This document shows positions 55,636 through 64,000 of a DNA stretch of 64,000 nt, in pieces. The stretch comes from Physcia stellaris (Eukaryota; Ascomycota; Lecanoromycetes; Caliciales; Physciaceae). The notes under the pieces were generated by a model. That model did not search any database and had not been told where the DNA came from. It saw nothing but the letters and a program-made list of their open reading frames with translations. The translations under genes and the position numbers were made by a program. The first letter of the stretch is position 1; every line of letters begins with the position of its first letter. The stretch covers positions 496,001-560,000 of the forward strand of contig JABSSW010000027.1 in NCBI GenBank assembly GCA_018902385.1. The letters run 5' to 3'.

Positions 55636-56103
55636 CTATCCCTCCATCATCTGCTGCACCATAGCTTTGCCCTCGCGACAGTCCTCGTCGTCGAATGGCT
55701 TCAAGCCATAGCTCAACAGAAACTGCCCCGAGTGTCTGTAATGCGCCTCGATCCACTCCAGCTCCTTGGCCGAAAAATGGTAGTCTGCAACATGCGAAGT
55801 GGGATCTTCCTCCAGATCACGCAGGAACTGATTCTCCTCCTCGCCGTTACCGTCATCGGGGTCGGCCTCGTCCTCATCTTCCTCCATGAAAGCTCTTAGG
55901 ATGGATCGCCCTTCTGCGCGGTCCTCTTCTTTGTAGATTGACAAACCCTGCTCTCGAAGGAAATGATACTCGTCTCCGTGATGGGCTTTCAGCCATTGTT
56001 TCTCGGCCGCGGTAAGAGGAGGATTATTGTTTTGTGGCTGCGAAGATGGGGTCGAAGATTTTGGCTTGCCATCGGCGGCTTGTTTGGCATTTGTGGTGGA
56101 CAT
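55636..56103 (-). CDS. Small acidic protein with an internal duplication
   Basis: Single exon, 155 residues, start at the ATG at 56103. After a short low-complexity N-terminus (KSSTPSSQPQNNNPPL) come two related modules. Module 1 is LTAAEKQWLKAHHGDEYHFL followed by REQGLSIYKEEDRAEGRSIL; module 2 is FSAKELEWIEAHYRHSGQFL followed by LSYGLKPFDDEDCREGKAMV. Shared positions are A-x-E-x-x-W-[LI]-x-AH, FL, GL and [DE]ED-x-x-EG. An acidic linker (EEDEDEADPDDGNGEEE) separates them. No targeting signal or known domain is visible, and I cannot assign a function. Confidence 0.75.
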   Translation of the reverse strand: MSTTNAKQAADGKPKSSTPSSQPQNNNPPLTAAEKQWLKAHHGDEYHFLREQGLSIYKEEDRAEGRSILRAFMEEDEDEADPDDGNGEEENQFLRDLEEDPTSHVADYHFSAKELEWIEAHYRHSGQFLLSYGLKPFDDEDCREGKAMVQQMMEG

Positions 56104-56925
56104 TTTGCTGGAATAGTTGGATGTAAGTACACACTACTTTGCTGTCTCTTCGAAGAAGTCCTTAGTCTACATGTATGTGGTTGTCACAGCCACCGCAGGT
56201 CACGTACCTTCAGCAACGTTTACGCTTCAATAGTATCTCCGAACATGCGCTGAGAAGCTGACCTGCCTCTGAGATATTTCTGGCACTGTGGATGATTCGT
56301 AAAGTTTGCTAATTTCTGGCACTGTGGATGATTCGTAAAGTTTGCTACAGTCTCCCAGTTGTTTTTAGGCCCTTTCCTCCGTTTGCTGTCTGAGGCCAAG
56401 GCGTTCCGTAAGGCTTACCGGAGATAAGAATGCTTGGCATTGTCTATGCGATTTCTAAATTAATCTTCACGAAGGCGGGACAAAGATGAAAGCAAGTCTG
56501 TCAATCGTGTTGCTGCAACGTTCTGAAGCTTGAAGTATCCCTGAAGCGTCGTCGGAAGTGAAGTCTAAAGGCTCAACCAGTATTTTCTATCTGCTTGCTT
56601 CTTTCTTATTATTTTGTGAGAGAGTTTTCTATCTGCTTCTAGTTTGTTACCTTTGTGCTTCGACATGTTAAAAAGCATTGAGCCTGGACTTGCTCATGAC
56701 GATGGCAACATCGGCGGGTTTCTGGATAAAAATGCCTGCTTTCCTAGGGTCAAGTCGAATATTCGGCTCAAGTATTCTAGGCATCTAATCGGACTTTGAC
56801 ACTGGGTGTTGACGCCCAAAGAAACCCTCCAATCATCACAGACCAAGGCTATTTCAGTCATCAAAGTCGCATACACACAACTTTCGACAACGACGGTATT
56901 GTTTTTACCAGAGCGAACGTGAAAG
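56104..56925. promoter_or_regulatory. Divergent promoter region with a perfect tandem duplication
   Basis: 822 bp between two divergent genes; includes an exact 36-bp tandem duplication (listed next). No other gene seen. Confidence 0.5.
56276..56347. repeat. Perfect 36-bp tandem duplication
   Basis: ATTTCTGGCACTGTGGATGA and the following 16 bases (ending GTTTGCTA) occur at 56276-56311 and again, identically, at 56312-56347. The lack of any difference indicates a recent event. Confidence 0.95.
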
Positions 56926-57923
56926 ATGGCTTCCAATGTCGTCAAATGCCGGTTGTTGGTGGAGAACCCTGTTAGCTCCCACGAACCTCAAGTCATTAGT
57001 CTCAACAGCATCAAGTTAATGCCAGTCGGAGCTCGAAAGCAGTGGATTGAGGCTATCCTCGAGGCACAGCGTATCGGCGACCCAGAAAAAGGTCAAGTAC
57101 GTGATAGTTTTCAGGAGTACCTCCTCCGTGTAGATGGTACCATCGTAACATCGACTTCTTCAACTGACCTGAATGCCGAGAATTTGACGATTAATTACCA
57201 GCCTCTATCAGAAGTCATCAACGCTTTTACAGTAGGCGCAGGAGCGGAAGAAGAATATTCGGCACACAATCCATCATCCTCAGATCGTTCACATCACTCG
57301 AGTGGATCGGAGAATCTCTCAATTCTACGTCACGCTAACATAGTAGACAATATGGGTGGATGCGGAGCTACCCTCGGCACGGTCATGTACGGATGCCTTA
57401 GAGCTACCGCGAAAGTTCAGCGCTCCTGTAAGTTAGCACAGCACTATGAACAGGAAAACATTAACCTTGAACAGTCCAGCAAATAGGGCCTGCGTTCTTC
57501 AGAAGCATGAGAGACATCTCCTCCTGGATCCGCGCAAATCCCCGTCAAACAGCTAGCATCTTAGGCGGTATGATATTTCTCATACTTTGTTGTGCAACGC
57601 CTGCCATACTCGGAGCTGTGGGGTTCAGTTCAATTGGACCTGTTGCTGGAAGTGCAGCTGCTGCATGGCAGGCATCGATGGGATCCGTGGCAGCCGGATC
57701 TGTGTTTGCGTTTTTGCAAAGCGCAGCGACGGGTGGAGTTGCACTGGGTGTAATCACAGGAGTTGGTGCTGCATTCGGTGGCGTCGCTGTCGCTATGGGA
57801 TTGGCTTTTTCCAAGGGGGGAGTTGTAGAGGAGGTAGTGGAAAGAGTGATAGATTTCGTCGAGAAAGAAATCGTGGGTGGGCTATTCAAGAAGGTGCAAG
57901 GCGTCTTTGAAAAGAAGGATTGA
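56926..57923 (+). CDS. IFI6/IFI27-like (ISG12 family) membrane protein with extra N-terminal domain
   Basis: Two exons (56926-57427 and 57475-57923, intron 47 bp, GTAAGT...AACAG) join in frame to 316 residues. The N-terminal 160 residues (CRLLVENPVSSHEPQVISLN; PVGARKQWIEAILEAQRIGD) are not recognised. The C-terminal part is strongly hydrophobic and Gly/Ala-rich: MIFLILCCATPAILGAVGFS, then GPVAGSAAAAWQASMGSVAA, GSVFAFLQSAATGGVALGVI and TGVGAAFGGVAVAMGLAFSK. This is the pattern of the interferon-induced 6-16/ISG12 family (IFI6, IFI27), small proteins of mitochondria, ER or nuclear envelope in animals. The tail is an amphipathic charged helix. Its function in fungi is unknown. The second exon alone would give a plausible short form starting at the ATG at 57507, but the splice is clean. 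Confidence 0.75.
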
Positions 57924-60266
57924 TCGTTGGACGAGTACTGCTAGGACAGTCGATCAAGGCGATAGGTTTGAGCCCGGCATCTCCTGGCTTCAAGACACGT
58001 ATTCCCTCAATAGCACGGTACCCTGTAGCAATGTGTGATACGTAATGCTACAGCCGCTACCAATGGATTATGTTAATCCCTGATAGAACTGTACTCATCG
58101 TGAACAAGATAGACGGAGACGAAAGCAACCAATTCAGGGTTTTACAGCGAATATCGTCGAATGCAGAGTCAATCCCCCGGATCTCATGACTTGGGCTGGG
58201 CATTCCATCATTATCGGAATGAGCCTCGATCACAACCGTGATGGCCGCAAGAAACTTGGGTTCATAGACTGGGGGTTGAGAAAGGTGAGGAAATCAACAC
58301 TCCATTTCGTGAACTTTTACAATATATGTGATAATTGGGCATACTATTCCAAGGATTAGAAGACAATGTCGCAGAAAGGTATTGACCAGGAGCATGCTCC
58401 TGCGAAATGCATGGCATAACACTAATCCCCACCTCTCTCTTTGCTCCGTAAACCTACGTTAGCTTTCCAAGGTCTCGGATCAGGACTCGAACCCGTCCAA
58501 AATGCCAAAAGACTCATGAATAGCCAAAGTAGGGAACGACAACTACACCTTGCTTAAGCTCTGCAGAGTACCGTGATGCAGGCCTCATGATATTCCGAGA
58601 CTCCAAATCTGTGGTTCTATTATTTATGGGATCTTTGCCAGCAAGTGACAGAACCACGAACGTGGATGAAGGAGAAGAGAAGAATAATAACAACAAAGCA
58701 AGATTTCGATGCCGATGCCGATGCCGATGATCCAGATCATCGATGTCAATCCAACCGGAGATGAGCAGTGAGCACACGCCATTCAATTAGGGGCCGCACA
58801 ACTATTCCCATGGCGCCAAAGTGTGAAAACGTGACAGGATTTACCCTGCATGCATGAGGGGCGGGACGCTTCGAACAACCTTGCAGATACTATCGACATT
58901 CGACAAGCGCAGAGCATGAACCACACGGCTTGAAGACGGAAGCTCGAGCCTACAAATTGCACTTGCAGAGCTCAGGCCATAATTGCGTTGTGGCGTTCCC
59001 ATGTGAACGTCCTACTCGTATGGTAATTACACTCGGTATCCCAAACTTCGATAAACTTTGACCTGGAAATCCTCGTCGACAAGGCCCGTTCGAATTTACA
59101 ATAATCCTAATTGCTGCGACGAATCTCTAGTGGAACTGCTCTCAAACCTGATACACCATATGCCGCCCGCACAGCAGCATCTGCCGCGATCTGTTGCGCG
59201 TCCAACCATGAACGATCTCTCCCCCTTGCACCACACCATCGGCTCCCGATCCCGAATCTTAGGGTATGCTGGCGGTGAGAAATTGTCCTGCATTAGCGAT
59301 GGCGCTTCAGCTGAAAAATATGAAGCCCTTGTTCTTGTCCAATGAGCATGCCTGTATATCGCTTACAGCTCACACATACCTCGTGTTTTCATTCGGCATT
59401 CCACCCCTACGAGTATGCGCACAAAGTGGGAAGATGTCGCCTATGTCCAGTACGCAACCCGACACGATAGCTTGCCTGCTCTCGACATGCTACATCTGCA
59501 TCTCCTCAGCAGCTCAAGTCAACGTCTCCGTTCAATCAAAGCGAGCCGTCGATTCACGGTTGCGGCACATATTTCAAACGGTCCCACACCAAGTGAACAT
59601 ACGACCAATGAACAAGCAATGTTGATATTAGACTAGGATGTATGGCGTGGGAAAAGCATGGACCATGTTGCGTGGTTCCTGCCGTGAGGCTCGACTATTC
59701 CCTCCCATTCTCCCTCTGCTCTAGTCTCTATGCAGGGTCGATCAAAGATTGGCTGTTCATGAGTCGCACGCGTCTCCTCATTGGTTTGTTAAATCAATTA
59801 TCCCCCAATTTTGGTTCCTGACAGCTGTGATGATCGAGATCTCCATTTGTCAACGGGATGTCTCTCTTTGCCAACTTGTCATGTTCGCTCTTTGCTTCAA
59901 ACCCTCCGATCTCGCTTTTCATCTCAAGTAATTCAACCTTGTACCATTGATGTATTCTTTGTGGCCTTTGTGGGGTTCCTTGGCCCGAACCTAATATCTA
60001 CCAGGCTGTTGCAACTATCTGTCTGGGGTCGAACAACGGTCTAGGCCTCGGAGAATTTACTACGCTCCACTTGGTCCAATGCTTCAACGACCAAATTATC
60101 TCCTTCTTGATATCATTTTCTCTAATAAACTACTTTGCCTGCTCACTCCTGCGATCTTGTAAAAGAGCACCGGCTATGAAACGACCTCCTAGGTAATTGG
60201 GCATTTTGTTGCTGGGCTTCGACGTTGAGGGCTTCAGAGGGAATATCAAACAGCTCGCGATACAAG
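57924..60266. other. Longest gene-free stretch of the window
   Basis: About 2.3 kb without a supported gene. It contains a GATGCC microsatellite at 58708-58730 and a B-box-like sequence (GGGTTCGAGTCC on the minus strand near 58483-58494) with no tRNA fold around it. Short rightward frames at 59058-59345 and 59266-59636 overlap each other and show no domain. Confidence 0.5.
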
Positions 60267-62297
60267 ATGGTTCGATACCTCAATCCAGGAGGTTTCAATT
60301 TCGGCGGCAGGAACCTCGACGGCTATGGTATCTCACAGATCGTCGTAGGAGTCTCATACTCTTTATTCTTCTACGCATCATGCATCTTCCTTTGGCTATA
60401 TCGACATCATCCAATGGTCCGGAAGAGGAATGTCCCCCTCCTGCTTCTGTCGCTGCTCACTCTTCATGTATTCAACTTCATGGACTTGGTAGTGTATACC
60501 TTGAATGGGGCATTCCCATGTCAAGTCGAATTTTGGTGCATGAGCCTGTACTTGCCCATTGGTATTGGCTTGTTCCAGGCCCAGAACCAACAGTTACTTG
60601 TCGTGAGCGAGGGACAGAGCCAATTGCTACATATGGAAGAGCCCTTTAGACGTCTACCGCCCAAGCGAATAGGGCTGGGAAGTCCGCGATACTGGCTTTA
60701 TCGATTCAAGCTTTGGTGGGAGGGTGTTGGAAAAGCCGGGAGATATCAGTCTTACGTCTTCGTTGGCATCATCGTACAGGTGAGATGGTTACAATTGGGA
60801 ATCTGGAAATTTGCAAGTATACTAATCCTGTATGATTTAGTTCACAGTGTCCATGGTAATCTATAATATTTCACGCAAATTCAATCACTATGGGGTCGTG
60901 TCCAAGCACGTGGGACCTGGCCTATGCCGCCGTGGATGGGAGTGGTATGCTTGAGGATTGCACTTTTTCGACATAGATACTAATCTTACTCTGGTCAGGG
61001 CCCCATCCATTATTTGGCAATTCCTCTGGAATTACTTTTTGGACCTTATCTGATCTGGAAGGTTCGCATGGTTCGAGACATTTATCACTGGCGCCTGCAA
61101 ACCATTCTCGCCGTTGTTGCTGGGTGTGTTACGCACTTCCCACAGTGCAGCTCAAGACTAACAGTGCTAGGCTTCCCGGCACCCCAATATGGCTTGCAAG
61201 CGTATATACCGACAGCTTCGGGGTTATGAACAAGTACTGGATCCCTGCAATGTGGTAGGTAATCCAAATATTTCGATGAAGGTGTACAGCCAGCTGATAA
61301 CTTTTTCCTTCCAAGGTTCGTGCCGGGACTTACAACCATGGAGACTGTGACTCTTGGTTTCCCAATATACCAAATCTTCAAATACAAGCAGGCGGCGCGT
61401 GAGACCCATCGTGCTCTTGAAGATTTTGACAAAAAGCATCAGCAATTCTCAGATAGCTCTACCACAACAGAGTCGCTTGATATCGGCAACAAAATGCACC
61501 CTTCGCTTTCCTCAACGGTCATCTCCAAACGCGGCGGTATGCACCCAATGGAAGCTCTCGACGAATGCCTATCAACCAATCCGGATAATCTCCAGATGTA
61601 TGCGTCCTGCATGGAGCTCAACGGCGAGAACATCATCTTCCTTACGCGCGCTTTGGCTTTCCAGAGGTCTTGCACCAAGGCATTCCAAAGTACCTGCAAC
61701 AGTACCACCGACTTCCGCCGCGCACGAACATCCATGTTCCGCGTAGCTCTCAGCATCTTCGTTTCCCTTGTCCACGCTCGCACCGCAACCTATCCGATCA
61801 ACATTGAATCCATGATTTACACGCGTCTAAACGACATCTTCGGCCCAGCCACAACACTCGTCGCAAGCGAGAGGTATTCTAGAACCGTTAGTATCTCAAC
61901 AGGGAACTCGTCAAGCGTCACACCATGGGACGAACCTCACGGCGAGCGCGATGAGCACGGCAATGAATCATTCCCTATGCATTCTATAGGCGGTGACACA
62001 GCACCTCGACCTCCACAGCCTACATTCAGCAGAAAGAGCTCACGGAATGAGAGCCGCGAACGAATCGTCCAGCTCACAGCTGTGGTCAATGAAGATGGCT
62101 CCGCAGCTGGCGTCAACGGAGCGGATCCATTGGACGGAGTCAAAGTTCCGGCGGACTTTGACGAGAGGGTATTTGATGCCGCGTTCAAGAGCGTGAGATA
62201 TATGGTTTGGACGGAAACATGGCAGAGATATATGAGTTGGAAGGGGAAAGTTGGAGGGGCGGAGCCGAGAGTCAGTGTCAAAGAGATACATGTATAA
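60267..62297 (+). CDS. Seven-helix membrane protein with C-terminal RGS-like domain (frame broken once)
   Basis: Five exons (60267-60779, 60841-60944, 60999-61123, 61171-61254, 61316-62297; introns of 47-61 bp). Membrane helices include VVGVSYSLFFYASCIFLWLY, VPLLLLSLLTLHVFNFMDLV, FWCMSLYLPIGIGLF, YQSYVFVGIIVQFTVSMVIY and APSIIWQFLWNYF. GWRLQTI-like HWRLQTILAVVAGLPGTPIW and VNKY-like MNKYWIPAMWFVPGLTTMET also match the fungal family of 7TM-RGS proteins. The C-terminal half resembles an RGS fold (EALDECLSTNPDNLQMYASC; FDAAFKSVRYMVWTETWQRY), which would speed GTP hydrolysis on G-alpha subunits. After APSIIWQFLWNY the frame shifts at a T5 run (61036-61040) and resumes FGPYLIWKVRMVRDIY; a sixth T gives an exact 603 codons. 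Start MVRYLNPGG at 60267 is family-like. Identification as RGS is from architecture and moderate. Confidence 0.7.
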
Positions 62298-63445
62298 TAT
62301 ATCGCGGATTTGTACAATTGGAGCGGGGCGGTGTATACGGGATTACATTCATGATCGGGGTGGATATACCAGGTACAAGCGGGAACGGCCGGAGAACTTA
62401 CAGAGCTGCGCTGGCGACAGCTGAGTATACGATGATGTCAGTAATATAATACTACTGTATGCTTAAGAAAGCGTTCAAGACAAACATAATAGTGGCTTCG
62501 AAACAGACAAACCCCGAGAAACTGTGTTTTTTAGGAGAAATTCTCAGACGACTTGAACCTAGGGCTAAGTGAGTCTCTAGCCCTAATCCCTAAGCGTTAT
62601 CTCCATGGCAGCGACGTTGTCCCAAATTTTCCACTTCGTACAACCTGTCGGACAAAACTACATTCCAGTATCATGGCGTCCAAATCCGAGAACGTCTCAC
62701 CCTTTAGATGAACCACGACGAGACGCGAATAGTACACGCATTTCTGATAGCCTCGATGCCCGGTGGTGACTTGATGGCTACCACTTCGTCTGCTACCCTC
62801 TTCTCCAGTCTCCGTATCTCTGGAGAGTCATGCTGCTCTTACTTCGTTAGCATATCAGCATTGACATGAGCCACTGGATTGAGCACAAGCTTGACCAAGG
62901 CACGAAAGATGTGGAGGTAGGCTACGAAGATGTACGTCGGAGAGGTCCGGCTTTGCCAGAACGCGGAGCGGAGCTAATCTAAAGCTCTGAGGAATTTAGG
63001 TATTTCTTTGTTTTCCTAAAGGACTCGCCTCTGACAGAAGTGAGCACGGATTCCAGAATGAAGAGATGGTTGCTCGAATAAAGAAAATCCGCTTTCAAAG
63101 CTTCAATTGTTCGTATACCAAATGCAAAAAAGACATTCCAAACACGGATAACCTTCAACTCTGTATAAGACTGGTATTTGTCCATACCAGAGCCGGATGG
63201 AGTTCATACAGGTAGGTCCTCTCACGGAATTCAACGGTTCAAGCTGAAGGATAATAGACTCCAGATTTCCTTCTATCAGAGTCTTTCTGGTCTAACTTCA
63301 GATAGGTTCTACAACCTTCTCTAATAAATGGCTGATAAGTAGGTTTGGCTCATTAGTCCCTTTGATTTGACTCTGTAGGTCAGGTCGTTGCCACCTCCCT
63401 CCTGAACCCTAGGAGCTATTTACCTGTTGAACAAACAGGGGACGT
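62298..63445. other. Fragmentary leftward frames, no supported gene
   Basis: Minus-strand fragments read EIRRLEKRVADEVVAIKSPP (near 62720-62830), TYIFVAYLHIFRALVKLVLN (near 62850-62940) and an unrelated frame at 62979-63185. They look somewhat protein-like but are separated by stops and frame changes. They may be decayed exons belonging with the open frame on the right. Confidence 0.3.
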
Positions 63446-64000
63446 CTATTCAATCTTCTCGCACCAAGCACGCTCGTTCAAAGCAAGAAAGTCTGGAATT
63501 CTCGACGTCATGTTGAGATTAAGCAACCACTCCTTAAATTCCTCCCACCCACAGTGACCACCGAGGTTTGCATCCAGCTTTTCGTTTATCGTTGTCATCG
63601 CGAACCACAAGGTTCTCCGGATAAAGAGGCTTACTTTATCCGGCCAGCCCCTGTAATATTCGTCGTATCCCCATTGACTGAGATCTTCTCCCCACTTGCG
63701 ACGGTCTTTGCTTGGATTGACTGAGGAGAGTAATCTTTTATTCCATTTCTTTCCAAAGTTATCCCTCCAAATGGGGCTTGGTAGAATCCCAAATTGTGCG
63801 GATTTCCTGGTTGGACGAGAAACATGCCCCAAAGAGTTATAGCATTGAATCTCTTCACGTCACGAGTGTTCGCAATCTTCTCCGTCCACAAATCTCGCAG
63901 CGCATTCATAATGTAACACACCACAAGAGCATTATCCGCACGAGCTATCGACTGACGCTGATTCTGGTAAAATGCTATCTCAATTGTTTTTAAAACAGAC
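63446..64000 (-). CDS. Partial unknown protein, open at the right window edge
   Basis: A leftward frame is open from the window end to about 63631 (reading SVLKTIEIAFYQNQRQSIAR, ADNALVVCYIMNALRDLWTE, KIANTRDVKRFNAITLWGMF). A second frame, one base offset, runs to a stop at 63446 (PSPIWRDNFGKKWNKRLLSS, WGYDEYYRGWPDKVSLFIRR, TMTSRIPDF-like NMTSRIPDFLALNERAWCEK). Both look like real protein, rich in aromatic residues. No intron was found to connect them, so the frame changes somewhere in 63631-63832. No 5-nt homopolymer sits there, unlike the other breaks in this window. I do not recognise the protein; it may be a pseudogene. Confidence 0.4.

Noticed and set aside
57428-57506. Two separate genes, an N-terminal unknown and an IFI27-like protein
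   Set aside because: A 47-bp canonical intron joins them in frame with an exact codon count, so one fused gene is the better model.
58470-58520. tRNA gene on the minus strand (GGGTTCGAGTCC resembles a B box)
   Set aside because: No matching acceptor stem or D arm upstream; only the B-box-like segment is present. It could be a tRNA-derived repeat trace but there is no support.
59058-59636. Overlapping rightward frames before the 7TM/RGS-like gene
   Set aside because: They conflict with each other and lack recognisable protein features.
62850-62950. Retroelement remnant suggested by a short ADMLTK-like string
   Set aside because: About a dozen residues only, with no neighbouring polymerase, integrase or terminal repeats; best treated as chance.

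Overview
The window is nuclear DNA of a filamentous ascomycete (Pezizomycotina). The evidence is the many short introns of about 46-61 bp (a few up to 239 bp) with GT-AG ends and CTRAY-like branch sites. The gene content fits too: a CFEM/PTH11-type receptor, a seven-helix protein with an RGS-like tail, a NACHT/ankyrin NLR-like protein, a DUF6601-type protein, and small secreted proteins. A closer placement (perhaps Leotiomycetes) is only a guess. I see no tRNA, rRNA, CRISPR array, virus or retroelement copy that I can support.

Layout. 0-8 kb: housekeeping genes, namely a PFA3-type DHHC palmitoyltransferase (cut by the left edge), a rhomboid protease and POL3, the DNA polymerase delta catalytic subunit. 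8-9.8 kb: a repeat island with a MITE-like element that has 30-bp terminal inverted repeats, a 30-bp tandem repeat and an AT-rich decayed direct repeat. 9.9-16.4 kb: one very large NLR-like gene (hydrolase fold, NACHT-like region with abnormal Walker motifs, about 26 ankyrin repeats, Pro/Gln tail). 16.4-20.8 kb: gene-poor, with a poly-T run, a polypurine tract, local duplications and a hairpin minisatellite that runs into the 3' end of a small secreted Cys-rich protein gene. 20.8-31.5 kb: a nuclear basic protein, two secreted proteins, a DUF6601-like membrane protein and the CFEM receptor. 32.5-48.8 kb: a dense housekeeping block with RRP5 and CDT2 (divergent), a Tim17-like membrane protein, eIF4B, a SEC2-type exchange factor, a heme-oxygenase-fold protein and a Lys-rich nuclear protein. 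50.5-57.9 kb: a cupredoxin-type surface protein, uracil phosphoribosyltransferase, two small proteins and an IFI6/IFI27-like protein. 60.2-62.3 kb: a seven-helix/RGS-like protein. A partial unknown reading frame leaves the right edge.

Most striking pattern. Five otherwise well conserved genes (rhomboid, POL3, SEC2-like, heme-oxygenase-like, seven-helix/RGS-like) each switch reading frame once. In three of them the switch falls exactly on a 5-nt A or T run, where a sixth base would restore both the frame and the conserved sequence. In the other two it falls in C-rich low-complexity DNA. POL3 is essential, so the likeliest reading is homopolymer error in the assembly rather than pseudogenes, but a real mutator history cannot be excluded from sequence alone.

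How the genes relate. POL3 and CDT2 are both S-phase genes and share the octamer ACGCGAAT upstream. RRP5 and eIF4B serve ribosome production and translation. The CFEM receptor and the seven-helix/RGS-like protein are candidates for opposite ends of G-protein signalling. The NLR-like gene sits beside the repeat island, as is common for fungal incompatibility or defence genes.
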